The notes below the pieces were generated by a model that was not told the origin of the DNA, ran no database searches, and was given only the letters and a program-made list of their open reading frames with translations. A stretch of DNA of 64,000 nucleotides from Laccaria trichodermophora (Eukaryota; Basidiomycota; Agaricomycetes; Agaricales; Hydnangiaceae), in NCBI GenBank assembly GCA_018417955.1, contig JACTVC010000002.1, positions 3,844,001 to 3,908,000 of the forward strand, given 5' to 3'. The translations under genes were made by a program, and so were the position numbers. Within the stretch, counting starts at the first letter, position 1. Each line of letters begins with the position of its first letter. This document shows positions 38,434 to 52,540 of this stretch, piece by piece.

Positions 38434-41400
38434 TAAAACCATGGTTGATAAAGCTCCCCCATTTTCGCAAGCTGCAAAGGATTTGTGGCGCTTGATATCA
38501 GGTTGGTAACAGTCTGAACTGCTGGAACCGTCGCCGTCGCCCCATTGCTCTGCAGGACCTACATGAAGAGACATTAAACAAGTGATTAAAAGGAAAACCA
38601 AGAGGCAACTTACGTTTTCCCTTTCATTCTTACATGCCATAGTTTCAGCGCGCTTGACCACCCCGTCGATATTTGCGGCAACACTCTGTCGAAAAAGCAT
38701 GTCAACCGCCCAAGGTTTACCCCGCATCGACATCCACGATATAACTTCATCACGACTAAACAAGCAAAGTTGCTGCTCTAGGTCAAACTAGAACGCTGTT
38801 AGGACAACAACCTGCATTAGTATATAAACCACACCTCTGGTTCGGTGAGGCATCGACCCAATGCCATAATGCTGGATGTCAATATACCCTCTGTCGACAC
38901 AGGCCCGAGGAAATTCTGTATGTTCGGGGTTAGTCGGAATGGCACGATGTCACTCGTGGCAAAGATGGGCAATTGATTAGATACACCTAGACGGAGGTGT
39001 AAATGTTGCAAAGTTGGAGACTCGAGCTACAAACCTGGCAAAAGTTCTGACATCGCGATCTGTCCAGTGGCTCGAGAGAGATGGAATCGTGCTGGCTGCC
39101 GGCTTGAGAGACAGAGGACGTATGTCATGAAGCTGGTCGATGCGATCTGTAAAGCGAATTGCTTCCGCATCCTCCATAGTTCTGAAGGTCCCAACATAGT
39201 TCGCATCATGAACTGAGAAATAAAGGTGTGTCAATGACAAAATGATGCGAGTATTGGCCAACGAACTTTGGTGAGTACATCTTCTGGCACCAGCTTGATA
39301 GCTACTTCTTCAAAGAGATCCTTTTTCAATGTGATGAATTCGGTCTTGGTCAACTGTGAGCACATGGTAAATTACCAATGACAACGCTTTTCAGTGGGAC
39401 TACTTACTTGTCTTGTTGCAGATTGGCGGAACTCCCGTAGAACCTTTTTAACTTTTTCTCCTACATGCAAGACTGGCTCCTCTTTTAGCATGCTGTTCTC
39501 CTCACAATGGTGGTCATAGATGTCTCCGAAAGAAACATACGAAGAGTCGGTTTGGAACAAACGCACGGAGGGACTGCAAGAAACTGATGCTGGTATATGG
39601 AACGAAAGATTGCGCTTCCGACTTTCCTTCTTGCGACTCAAAGCACTGATGAACAAGGCTTGTTAATTGCCTCCATTTCGATAGAAATCTTTGACGTTAC
39701 CCGTTGAAATTTCGAAGGACCTGGATCACCCTATCTTCGCGACGGTATTGTCGATGACAAGGAAGTTGAACAACGAATGAGGTTTTTGAATTATCATTGC
39801 CATAGAGGGTAATCCGTTTCCAACAGGAACCAGTGGACCGGCAATTCTCGAACTTGGGTGCAAATTTCTGGATTCTAATGAAGGCTTGATTTGTATCTTT
39901 GTCCTAGAGAAAATACATTAGAAATAAGAAGGGGACAGGGTAAATTTCTGACCTCAGTGTATTGCCCTGGAACTTCAATTTCATCAACTTTGCTATACTG
40001 GAATTCGGTCAAATAGTGGCTCAAGACTGCTAAAGGTTGGAGGCGAGGGCGAGCATCGAGAATTTTCTCAAATCGATCTCTCCATCGCTGAAGTCGTTGC
40101 ATATATTCAGAATGATTGGGTTTACTCGTGATGAAATCATCTTCAAACTCTTTCTGTTTTCTTCTCAGTAAAAAGCGAACTCAGATAGTCGATGCACATA
40201 CCTTGATAGTTGTCAGATTGGAAGCCATACGCGCAAGCGTTGAAACAGTGGCCGCGTTGAGGGTGCCATCATCTTCTTGACCATTCATCCGAAGTACATA
40301 ATTCTACAGGGCCAATTAGCTGAGATAAATTCCACGAGATGAGGCATCACCTGGATGGAATCCTGCAATAACATGCAAACATTTCGATATACATCCTCTT
40401 CTTGAGAGAGCTTGAATTTGTGTTGTATTTGATCAACCATGGTTTCTAGACTGAGAATTAGGAGAGGAAATGTTGTCTTCAAGGTCTGAAGAATTTCATC
40501 TACATGTTCCCAAGGCTGGCGGGGATAGGAAGCTGAAGGTTCGGTTACGACGGGAGCGCTGGGATGAACAGTGACTGATGGAGGACGCTCGTTGCTGTCT
40601 GACGGCGTAGTTGTGGGCTGAACAGTACTTGTATCGTTGACAGGTATATCGGTTCCCTCTCGCATAGATTGATCTGAGTTGAGGCGGCGTGACGAATCCA
40701 GAGAAGCCTGTGTCTGAGCTGCACGAGCCGCCATAGCCTTTTTCATTATTTGCATTTCCTCTCGAGTGGTGCGGAGTTGATAGAATATGGCCTTCGTTAC
40801 ATCAGGACACGAAGAACAGAAACAAGTAAAGATTAACTTACCTGAGGATAATGCTTGGAAAGATTGAGCAAAACATATCGAGCCGCCTTCCATTCCCGAT
40901 GGGAGAGGGAAAGGCATAATTGAGGGATTAAGGTGATCCAGAACCAGAAGGCAGCGTCTCCTTTGTACGTGTCAAACGCTCGCGATATGGTGGACAAATT
41001 GTCATCCACGCTAAGAAGCCAAAGGATACGAGAAAGTAAAGGGCGGCTCTTTCCATTTTTGTACAATCCTGCAGCTTGAAGGTAGCAGCTAACAGCATTA
41101 CTCGCATAGGACAAATCATTTGGTATTTCTTTGAACATTCGGTCACTGAATCGACCCCATTCAGCCCAGGCCTTGGCTTGCGACATGTCCAACTGAACGG
41201 CTTGTCCAAAGGCAAGATTTGCATCCTCGTTACGACCCAGCCTGGCGTGAAACATACCCTTCAGAGTGTAGAATTCGGCTTTTTGGGCGATAGAGAAAAA
41301 CATGAGGTTTGTGTTGTTAATGACCTCCAAACCAGCTTGTAAATCATTGGGCTTTTGGTAGTGGCACCGAGCTTGTTCTCTCAGCTTCAAGAATGCTTCT

Positions 41401-44400
41401 GAGATTTCTATGTTGGGCAAGGTATAGATTTTTGTCAAGGACGTAAAACAAACGTCGAGCAGGTCATGTTTGCGAGCAACATGAGCAAAGCGGTTAATTA
41501 TCCATGCAGTTTCGTGGAAGCCGCGATATCCATAGGTGTTGGCACTGCTGGAAGTTCCGGCGTTCCCCTGGTTAGGACCGCCAATCAGGGGCATATATGC
41601 ATTGTTAATGGAGTGGAAGACATTCTGCCTCCAAGCAACAAGATCACTCCAAATGTTGATATCGTCATACACATTTGGGAGCCGTTCGCGCCAGGCTTGA
41701 AGCACCATTTTAAGCTCAGAGGATTTCTTTTCAAGATTTTGGGCGTTGGTTGCGGATAAAGATCCAAAAATTTGAACGGCTTCTTGAAGTTCTACGAATT
41801 GTTGAAAGTGTTGGAGAAGAGGTATGTGCCCTACGGACAGATGCTGTGGTAAGGCAACCCATTTTCGAAGCGAAAGTTGCATAGCATCCTCGAGAAGCTT
41901 CGTAAATTCGACATTTTTGTCCAAGGCAGCAGGGAGTTTTAGAAGCGCTATGAAGGCCTCGAAGACTCTTCGACGGGGCGTGGGGATTTCAGGAAGTAAA
42001 TTGATCTGCTCCTCGAGGCTTTCCCGATGATCCGCCCACTCTTTCGTTCGCCATGCACTCTCGAGCATCAGTTCTTGATTGCCCTCACTTTTAGCAAACT
42101 CGTAGAGGATATCCCATTGCTGTAGTTTCTCCGCAGCTAACACCCAGTGATCTTCCCATAGACAGTATTCGGCTTCAGAGAATGGAGTGGCACCTGATCT
42201 AACTTTGTTCTGTGCGGCTTCATAGGCATTTGACGCTTGCTCCCACATGCCGTTTTGCTCAAAGGCAAGAGCAATGTTCGTTTCTGAGAAGAGGCAGCGG
42301 CGCCGCCACAGACCATAAAACATGTCTTCTTCAGCTAATTCCGCGTATATCTCGGCCAACGAATCGTGCACATAATCGCGAGTGATAGGTTCGTCATCTT
42401 TTGCCAATTCCAACGATGCCCTAAGAATTTCCAACCCAATATGCCATGCTCCATATGTTTTCGCGAGGTATTTTACCAGATGGGGTGGTAAAATCATTGG
42501 AGGAGAGCATGCTTGTATTCCTGTTAAAAGAGTTTGTATAATATTTGGTCGCACTGATGCTTGCTTGACGTGATAATCCTTGCTAAGGAGGTTGATCATG
42601 TGATTCGTGATGTCGATTTGTTCTCGGCGAGAAAGACAAGACCAAACTGCTGGGAAAACAGACACCCAGGTTTCATGACCGATTTTAGGATCTAAGCAAA
42701 GTAAACGCTGCATTGGGCGAATGATGTTATGGCTTTGAGGACGCGTGATGGAGGAGAATGGACCTGTCGGTAATTGACGTCTCTCATTCGTCGGACTTCC
42801 TTCGAAATCTGCAGCGCCCAATATCAAATGCAGAGCGACGTGAATCCAATTCTGGTCGGCAAGTACGTCCCAACTCTGAACACCTAGAATGTAAGTCAAG
42901 CGGCTAAACAGCGACCGGGGAACACTGATGTCCAGCAAGTCCATAAAACGCTCTCGTAGCGAAGCTTCCTTAGCACGACATCCAAGTAAGAAAGATTGTT
43001 CGAGTCGTGTTGTTAGGTCGCTGCGCCGGAGTGTTGGTTCCGTGTATATCTCGTAGATAAGGTCAAGATAAGGCGTGAAGAGCGTGTCACCCCGAGTTTC
43101 GTACTGCGTCATTTTTTGCAAAAGACTGGCCTTCTCTTTCATCGTGGGATAAGCTTCTTGCCTGTGCATAGCCCATGTTCTCGCGAGATCCAACATGTAC
43201 CGACAAAGCACAAGACTCTTAGATTTTTCCACCAAAGCGACGAGAGTGCTGAGTAACCATCGCCTTTGATCTGCGAGGAACGCAACTCCAAACTGGCAAA
43301 TATCTAAGATAGCCATTATGAGCCGGACATTGTTTTCATAGCCAGAAGTTGTCGCTGTCGAGTGAATGTGGTCTTTGGCTAGTTTACTGAGGAGTTTCAT
43401 AAGAAGCTGGCTGAAGGTTTCAATGCGTTCCGGTGTGGTGCGCACGACTGACTTGAGCATCATAAGGATGCCTCGCAGAGCGATTGAATTTCGCAAACTA
43501 TCTCCAATGGAACTGTAGATAAAATTGTGAAAATCGGATAATTCGCTAGATTGATCATCGTCCTCTTTAGGCAATGGGTATAACCGGATAAGTTGATCGA
43601 AGATCGGATGGAGCGTGTCATGCAGCCCATGGTCGTCCGTGAGCAGACCTTTGCGTATAAGTTTCTGAAGAATGGTTGCGTTAGCCGTGTACCACGAGTC
43701 GGAACGTTCCGTGGTGATGGCATGAAGAACTTTTGCAGATGAGAGAGCCTGGCTGAGATGAGCATCACTATTGAGATCAGCCTGGAATGATTCTTCAATC
43801 AGTAGAGCGATAAATGTGAAAAACGAGGTCAAATACCTGCTCGAGGGCCCGAGCGAAGAAGCGCAAACCAACAGTGACGTCTGACCAGCCGTTTGGTCCA
43901 ACTATCAGTTGAAGCAAAGCAAGAATCCGTGGAACAACAGGGGTTCGGGCTAGTTGATCGTGGGGGATAGTTGCCAGGCGTACAAGATAACTGACCATAT
44001 TCTCCCGTAGTGGTAGAGGTGTTAACCATGTTTGTTCCCCTGGCATCATTGTTTCTACCTCAGCAACCTTGGCCGCCTGCGAGGCCCGCTCTTCCCACGT
44101 AAAAATAACTTGTAAGATGTCAATCGAAAGCAGCCGAGACTCTGTTGTTGAAGAGGCCGTCATCCCAAGCTTGTTCAAAGAATTGGCAATATGCGGAACA
44201 AACAGAGAGCGAACGGGGTAAAACAGTTCGGGTTGCTTGACGATGAGGTGATATATGGCAAGCATTTGTGCAAGACCCTCCTCAGCCAACAATCTCCGGG
44301 TGGTTTTTGCCCACTGAGGATGACCGGTCTCTCCTGCATCGTGCTGGGGGAGGGAAGGCGCAAGAGTCGCCAACGCTTCGTGACGTACGTGAGCACGACC

Positions 44401-47400
44401 TTCCGAATGCGGGATACGGAGCAATCCTGTCCAAGCTCGCAAAATGAATTTGGGGGGGGTGGGGAATGCTGCAAAGAAACGAGCAGCTAGAAGGTAACCC
44501 GTCTGCTTCACGATGATATCATCACTAGTAGTGATGTAGAACCAAGCACACTTCATAATGTCCTTCCTCACGTCCTCGAGAAGCTCTGGATAATGGTGTA
44601 CCAAAACAGTTGTCAGGTGAAGAAGCTCAATTTTAAACATATCATCAGTGTCCGAGAAAGTGCCACCCTCGATAATTGGCTGCCAGATAATCCGATGAAG
44701 TCGATTCACGTAGTCTGTATCAAGCAGTCGCCCATTTGGGGATGGGCGCGTGGCTTGAGCCAGGAGAGTCGGCGTCACAATATACCGAATGAAGTGTGCT
44801 TTTTGAGTCCACGAATACGACACGTCGGTGAACCACGTGAGGAATCGCATTAAAACATTGCGCCGGAAAAGGACATCCTCGCTGAGTGCAACGTGTTGGT
44901 AGAGAAAATTGGTTGTTTGGATGACGTCTACTCCAAGGTTATGATTATAGATAGAGACGATTTCAAAAAGTAGATCGATGCGGGGAGATTGTTTGAGGGC
45001 TTTGATAAAGACGGCCTGGATTATTGAGTGTTGATGGATGATTTCCAACACAGCAGATGTAGTAAGGTCAGGCGGCGCAGCTAGTGAATGCCACAAGTCG
45101 ACTAAAGCCTCGATTACGTATCCATTCTGCGCGAGCCACGTGGGGATTAAGGAAGCAAGGTCGTCGAGAATGTTGAGAGCAGCAATGACCTGAGCAGAGT
45201 CAACACCTTGAAGATGATGTACGATGGTCGGGGTTCGGGACGCTAATTCACGCTGGAGATTTGGTGCCATTTTTGCTTGCAATATACTCCTTAATGTACG
45301 CAAATGACGAGGAGACTGAAGCTGGCGGATGAAAAAGTCGATTCCTTCCATAGGATACCGATCAAGATATTTGGCCAAGGGTTCTGAAAATGAGCTCTGC
45401 GTTGAGGAATTTATATGCGTCTCAGTTTGAACAATGGCGTTGATGAAGTTTTCAAGGAATATGTTTGCGGCTGACGGAAGGAGATGAAAAATGTTAGCAA
45501 GGCGCACAAGCTTTGTGAGGCCCTCGCTCTCCGGCAACGATACTTTTGATGACGACTGGAGCATTTGTGGATCTGCGACGATACGGAAATGATCGAGCAA
45601 TTTATGGCCAATTTCAACCTTGAAATAATTTGTCAGGAGTTCCAACAGCCGTGCCAGACCTTCCAAACCAGGCACAGAGAGGCGCTTGGGATCAGCCAAA
45701 TTCATCAGAATGGGCCGCAGACCAGTCTGAAGCAACTCCTTTGGAAGCCGACTTTGATGAGTCAGGACCATCCGCAATCCTTCGTGGGCGACGTCCTTGA
45801 CTTCAGGTGATGGAGAATAGAGGGATTTAAAGTAGACACCAGTAACTCTGGATATTTTGAAGTAAGTCCCGTTTCCACCGATAAAATATATCACTACCTT
45901 TGACGAGTCTGAGGTTGCCTCGAAAAGAAATCTGTCAGAGGCATCGCAGCTGTGAGCAATTTTATGCACGCCACTCGAAGCTTTATAATTTCAACGCCCC
46001 CCTGCCGCACACGAGGCCCTGAAAGTTGTGCATCTTCTGCATCCGCCAACGCCAATGTCTCATGCAAAAGTCGAAGTAGTTCATCGTTGAGTTCAACAAG
46101 CGGTGGATCCAAGCTAACACAGTAGCGAATTGCTTCAATCATACCAATTTGCTTTGAGAACGGAAGGGCTCGGAGGGGCTTTGTATAGATGCCAGCGAGC
46201 ATTCGATCACGATGAGGCATGAGGAGCTCCACTGCTGGACGCCCACTAAAGTTGACCAAAAACCCAATGCACCTTTGCGATGCTTGGCGCACAACGGGGT
46301 TAGAGCTTTGCAATTCTGGAAAAAATATTCCCATCAAATGAATCAGCTTGCTCCGAGCCACTGCGATGCCTTCGCCCTGGAAATTAAGACCAGAGTGACT
46401 GATTTTTAAAACGTCGATGAGGACATCCACCACATCGTCGACATTTCGAGGAAGATCGAGAGGAAGATCCTTGAGGATGTGTAGAAGAGTGCGAATGAGG
46501 TCCACCTCACGGTCCGTCACCCACTTCACTCCGATGTCAGGGGTGCAAGTCATAATCTTGATGCCGCTGCAGCCAGCACGCTTCCGAACCCAGGAATCAT
46601 CCAAACAAAGAGCAGTGAACCTATTGGCAATCTGATGCAATATCAACAGGATGTGCTGATAGGTGACATCTGGTTGACTGCTCATCGAGAGAAGATCCAA
46701 GATAATGGACGTAATGACAGACTGCGTCTTGTGTGCAGCCTCATTTTGATCTTGGGCCAGGGCATGCGGGAAGGCATCTAGATAGCATGATAGGAGGCTA
46801 CTAGGAGAGGGGGGTCTGCCAGTCGGTTCTCCTGTCTTGTACCGATTAATTTCTGCATTAAAGATAACATGGCCCAGCTTCCGAACAAATGCTTCTGCCA
46901 GATCATGAATTTCCGAAACATGAACGGCATCGAAGACGCCCTCCAGTGAGCTCACAAATACCTCTTCAACATTGCGGCCTTTGATACCCTACAAATAAAA
47001 AGAAAAGGTGAAAATTTATTTGGGTGTGTAACTGGGAGAGAATACCTCATGCAAAATGAAGGAGAGACAATTTTCCAAGAAGTGGTACGCGTGGACGCGA
47101 TCGATCGAGGACTGCTTTGTTACAACCCGCGCAGCCAATGAAGCCGCCGGTCCCAGATCGATTCTCTCAGAACTCCCGCCAAAGAAAATGGCCATTTTGG
47201 CCGACTCTGAGTGATGACGAAAGTTAAGTGCAGGCTCTTTCGTTAATAACCGTCTGTTGCGCCCCCCAAGTTTACCCAAAATGCGGATAGTGGTATGGGC
47301 AGGATGATGGTTGGCAGGGGCGGGTTTAAGATGACTGAATAATGCCTCCATCAGTTCCCTGAGAACTGTACTGAGAGTAGGGTCCAGAAAATCGGGCGTC

Positions 47401-49978
47401 AGGTTATCAATGCAAAGCTCGAGAGTGCGCAACCCTTGAGAAACTAGTTCGGGGCTTCCTCGCAAAGCCAACGCCAGCGGCTGCATAAGGTAAGTTAGAT
47501 GCGGCAGAAGGTGGGTGAGTCGGAGCGGGACAGTGAGACAAAGTTCAACAATCATGTCACGAGTTTGACCTTCAGAAGCGAGGAGTTGCCGATTCAAGCT
47601 TTCCAGCATGTCCGGAAGAAGAGGAAGGACTGCGCTGTAAAGCAACTCAAAACGTCCTCCACCAACACCAATGGCCCGAAAAAGAGCTCTCAGAAGATGA
47701 AAATAGTTCGTTGGTTTCGTTGCCTTCGCAGCAAGAGGAAAACAGTCCATGAGTAACTTTGCGAGGTGAGCAGCTAGGATGGTTTCATTCGTAGCAGGGT
47801 GTGATGCAACCGCCCCGAACGCCATTTTGAACAACCGAATTGTAGCCGCGGCAGTGAGATCATCGTACTCTCCAAGTGATGGCAGTCGGTCGATGAGAAA
47901 TCGCAAGACAATGGCGAGAAGAGCGGGGGAGGTATTTTCCCGGGTGAAGAGGAATTGACAAATATTCAGGAGCATAATCCGCTTTTGAGCACATGCAAAA
48001 AAAAACTCCATCTTGTGGGTCCACACTTCCTGGAACGTGTGGGGATCGATTTCGAGGAGAGCGTGCCCAAACCAATCAATGGCATCATTTTGTTCGTTCA
48101 TGCGGGGATCCGGATCGAACAAAGACATACAACGGATACAACCCTCAAAGAAACGGAAGATCAAGGTCCCATCAGGTGAACCTGCATTAGCTTTTTTAAT
48201 GGCTGCAAGGCAAACACGGAATCCGTGCAGAAGTGTCCTATAGATAAGACGGGATTCTGGTGAAGGTAAGATTATGTGAAGGGACTGTGAGTGGATGGGC
48301 TGACCGTGCATGACCTCCTCCGGCTTTTCAATGGCATGAACAGCGCCACCTACGGGTCTTGCCTTTTCGATGAAAGTAAAATCCACATGAGAAACATCTG
48401 TCATACTCTTCGCCCGTTCGATATTGGCGCTGATGTCTGTGTACACAGTACATAACCCCTCGAGCCTTTCAAGACAAGTCTCAAACATAGCTCCAATGAG
48501 CCTGGCTGCACCTTCATTTGACTCCTTCGTCGAGATAGCATCGGTAAGCCCAAACATCATCTTCGCAAAAAGGGTGTGGAGATTTATGCCTAGGGCAGGA
48601 TTATGCATCAGAGATGAATAGACATGGACGATCCGAGCTAATTGATATGAAGTGAGTTCATTCCTAACATGATGGACTAGGTCTGCAACAGCAGTATAGA
48701 CCACAGCGCTATGAATGAATTTTGTTCTCAGGCCAAAGTCAATCAGCAATAATCAAATCTCACCGCAATATTTCTTTGCTGGCTATTCCAGTGCCAAGAA
48801 GGACACGTTCATCAAAGAGTTTATCAAGATGGATGAATAAAGCACGGCGGTGAGGTGTTCCCATGAGGTGGCGAAATACCACCATTAATTCCTAAAATAC
48901 TGATGAACGGGGCAAGGAATTGGTCTCAAACACAAATACCTTTCGGAGTGCAATACCATTAGCAGGGCAGTCTTGGAGAATCCGCAACGCACTCAAGATA
49001 AGAGTTTCTCCGTATGCATCATCCTGGTCACCAGTAAAGCGCATTACATATGCCAAATAGGACAACATCTGGACGCACGTCATCAGCCAAATTAACAAAT
49101 GAAGATAAAATCGTGCCTTGATTTGCGCGTGAATCAGGTCGCTGTATGTTGACGCATTCTTGATAGACGGGGTCATCCCAGCCCATATTCCTCCCATAGC
49201 CTCGTACTCCACGCGTGCCTTCTGTTGCGCTGGTGATTCTAACGCTAGCATATCAAAAGCAGATGCAGTAGTATCTTGTATCGACGTTTGGACTAAAGAG
49301 CGATTGAGCTGCGACATGATGACCATGACCATACCCATCTCTCCAAGCACTTTGAAGCTCCGCATCGCAGGAAAAGCAGCGTTGGCATCAAGTAGAGCAG
49401 AATCTTCAGAGAGGTATTGGCCGACAAGTCCCCGCATGTTCCCAAACACTTCTTGAAAAATAATGACGAATTCCGACAGACCTTCTTTCTTCAGCGAGCG
49501 GTAGTTGCGAATAAGGTCAACCAGTGTTTTGCAAGCCGTGCTGCCATTTTCCTCATTGTCGTGGCGTAATACGTGCAACATGCAGGCAAAAACTGAATCA
49601 AAGTGAACGCGTACGGCCTCATTAACTGGGAGGCGGTTCAGGATTTCGAACAAAACTCGACGAAACTGGTATTCAATAGTTTCTTTTTGAGACACGGGTT
49701 CTCCGGCTTGAAGCAATTCGACAAGAGCCGGTACAAGATACGGCAGTGATTTGGCTGTGTCGGCATCTCGAACTGTGTCCAGCATCTCTTTTATTTCGCA
49801 TGCGACGGCATGCTTGGTTCGAAGGTCTGTTAGAATAAGATCCCTTTAGCTAGTGACGCGCATCGAACGCAATGAACTGGCCTGTATTTGGATCAGCAAT
49901 GCGTGCAACACGTATCTCAAAATCAGAGTTGGCTGTAGAAGAAGAGAACGTGGGTTCCATTGGTGGGGGATCAGCCAT
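38434..49978 (-). CDS. TRA1: TRA1/TRRAP, giant PI3K-like pseudokinase scaffold of SAGA and NuA4
   Basis: Tra1 contacts transcription activators and anchors the SAGA and NuA4 acetyltransferase complexes. The start [14 protein letters not shown] is set by the exon at about 49860-49978. HEAT-repeat exons follow (48892-49785; 47016-48749; 45894-46955; 43795-45969), then the FAT region (40833-43901) with [25 protein letters not shown] helices and the segment [20 protein letters not shown]. The PIKK domain is spread over about 38800-40200. The FATC end reads [17 protein letters not shown](F) with TAA at 38434-38436. The total is roughly 3,500-3,700 residues, the usual size. As in other Tra1 proteins the kinase-like domain is expected to lack catalysis. 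Exons are unusually long for this window. The 5' end shares a 120-bp promoter with CTNNBL1. Confidence 0.93.
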
Positions 49979-50028
49979 GTCCAGGTTCAAGAATCAAGAG
50001 GTTGTAAGTAGACAGGTGAGTGACCTGT

Positions 50029-50034
50029 CACGTG
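50029..50034. promoter_or_regulatory. CACGTG box in the TRA1/CTNNBL1 divergent promoter
   Basis: The 120 bp between the two start codons (49978 and 50099) contain GTCACGTGAT, a full match to the Cbf1/CDEI-type consensus. Confidence 0.5.
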
Positions 50035-50098
50035 ATACCCAAACGTCAATTATAGAGTCCAAACTGTACCCACCAACCTCAACCGCGTACTCCAAACA

Positions 50099-52524
50099 AT
50101 GGATATTGATAAACTATTCAAAGTGAGTGGTTCGAAACACTGAATTCAAGCTCAACTCAACAAAATCAGGTGCCAAAACTTCCTGCAGGCGGTAACAAGA
50201 GGAAACTTCCCGACAACCCCACTCCAGAGATGTTGAAGAAGCTGAAAATGGATTCCTCTACACCTAGCGTGTTTGCAGGAGATCCCAGCCGGTACTACTC
50301 TACCCAAGCCAAGGGGGAGACCAATTCAGCTAAGTCGGCGACCATCCGGGATGCACAGGACCAGGTCGCGGATGAGAGCTTTGCTCCTGGTGGAGATGCA
50401 GACTATTTCGCGGAAGAGGACGACGAAGGACGTTTCTTTGGAGGAGGTTTGACGTCTGAACAGAAGACCATTCTCAACATATTCGATAACTCAGCGGGTG
50501 AAGGTATCCAAGATGTTGTGAGTGCGATATATCAGTTGATATATTCTCGTCTAATCATGCAAAGCCGCAAGAACTATCCATCACCCTTGTCCGAAAGTCA
50601 CTGCTCACTTTTGAGCGCTGTGTATATAGAAATCAAGAACAGCGTTCAAAATATCCTGACGATCCTTCTAGGTTTGCATATCCTCATTTCTCTATGTCCC
50701 ATTATTTATGGCGGTGTTTATTTTAGATTCATTGATTCCGAGGCAGACCTGGATAGTGCCATTAAATCCATGTTATCCTTATCTCAGGCGCCTGTACTTG
50801 CATACCCCGAGTTAGTGCGCTCCGGAGTGGTGGCGTTGCTCATTGGACTCCTCGCTCACGAGAACGTCGACATCGTCATTGATGTAGTCGAACTGATCCA
50901 TGAACTTACTGATGAAGATGTCGGCAACGACCTTGAGAATGATGAAGCGTTAGAGGAGATTGAGGCGGCCTTAAAACTCTTGATTGACAGTTTGGTACGG
51001 TCAGATCACTTTTTGAAAGTTTGTACGCTTAACGCGCTCTTTAGGTAGAGCACGCGATCCTAGAGCTGTTGGTTGATAATTTATCTCGCATGAACGAAAC
51101 AGAAGAATCTGATAAACAGGGAGTTTTCCATGTTCTGGGTATGTATTTTGTAGAGTATTCCGTTGTCGAGCGAGGACTGACCGAATTTCAGCTGTTTTTG
51201 AAAACATTCTAGGTTACAACCCAGATCTTGCCTTACAACTTGTTTCCAAGACGAATGTTCTGCCGTGGTTGTTAAACCGTCTGCAATCAAAGACGCACGA
51301 CGAAAACCGAGGATATGCCGCAGAACTACTCTCAATTCTACTCCAAAATAATGTAGATAATCGGATACGCTTCGGCAAGGAAGATGGTGTCGAATTGCTT
51401 CTAAAGGTTCTTTCGGTATGAAGAATTAGCTTGTTCTACTCGCGCTGTCATTTATGTACGTCTGTTGGCAGCAATACAGACGGAAGGATCCTGTGGACCC
51501 CGATGAGACCGAGTTCATGGAAAACCTGTTTGACTCGCTATGTTCAGTCTTGAACGAACCCTCTATCAAACAGCTCTTCCTCTCAGCGGAAGGGCCAGAT
51601 TTAATGATCCTCATGATGAAGTGCGTTTGTTGCTGGGTTATCTCCTCAATTTTTGTGACAAAATGTCAAGGGAGAATATGCAGTCTAAGTCTCGTGCCAT
51701 CAAGGCTCTTGACTACGCCATGTCGGGAACGACGAGCTCAGGCGTGTGTGAAAGTTTTGTGGAGGCTCTTGGCTTGAAAGTCCTATTCGCCGCACTCATG
51801 GGAAAGGTGTGTGTTGTTCTCGACGCAAAATCGGCGAGCTTATTTCCCTTTCAGTCGAACAAGAAACATAAAATGCATGCTGCCTCTTCGGCATCAGCAT
51901 CCGAAGACATTACCCATATTCTTGGCATCATCGCATCACTATTCACTCATCTAGCTTCTGATTCTCGAGGTCGCATCCGTTTACTAACAAAATTTGTGGA
52001 GGGAGATTACGAAAAGGTTGACAGACTAATAGAACTCAGAGATGCTGCACAAAGTCGCCTCAGGATGACTGACTTGGAGCTTGACGCGGAGAGACAGGTA
52101 TGTTACCATATCTGTATGTCTATGATGTGCTAAAATTCGCGAGGAGCTTTCTGAGGACGGTGAAGCCACTTCCTCGGAGGACGCAGACTCAACATACGTA
52201 CGAAGATTAGAAGGAGGTCTCTTTACGCTTCAAACTCTGGATTATATCCTGGCCTGGCTGATCATGGAGGATGATGGGGTTCGTAATGAAATCAGATTTA
52301 CATTCGTGAGTAATCCATTGACACTTCTGCAGATCCGCCTTCACGCTATTCGCATGTTGAGCCGAAAAAATCAATCTGTGAATAAGATCGTGGAAACTCT
52401 GCGTGTGTATTATGACAATCTTCAAGATGAAGAGCGACCAAATGAAACAGAGCACCATTTATCTCGAAGAGAAATATTACAAGGTTTGATAGCTGCTCTA
52501 GAACCTTCTCAGGAAAATACATAG
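50099..52524 (+). CDS. CTNNBL1: Beta-catenin-like protein 1, Prp19-complex-associated ARM protein
   Basis: CTNNBL1 is an armadillo-repeat protein that associates with the Prp19/CDC5L splicing complex. Exon 1 is MDIDKLFK. It is followed by a basic, NLS-like segment (GGNKRKLPDNPTPEMLKKLK), then an acidic stretch (DYFAEEDDEGRFFGGG) and the first helices (LTSEQKTILNIFD). ARM-repeat exons give RFIDSEADLDSAIKSMLSLS, YPELVRSGVVALLIGLLAHE, DIVIDVVELIHELTDEDV, LLVDNLSRMNETEESD and LALQLVSKTNVLPWLLNRL. The C-terminal part has KALDYAMSG, DITHILGIIASLFTHL, LFTLQTLDYILAWL and IRLHAIRMLSRKNQSV. Order and length (about 560 residues) match the family. The stop lies 16 bp from that of UTP15 on the other strand. 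Confidence 0.9.
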
Positions 52525-52540
52525 GGACAAAAGGCTCCAC

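Noticed and set aside
44175..44490. Overlapping 99-aa ORFs on both strands
   Set aside because: Both lie inside the TRA1 exon 43795-45969, whose own frame is open for 724 codons and carries the HEAT-repeat sequence.
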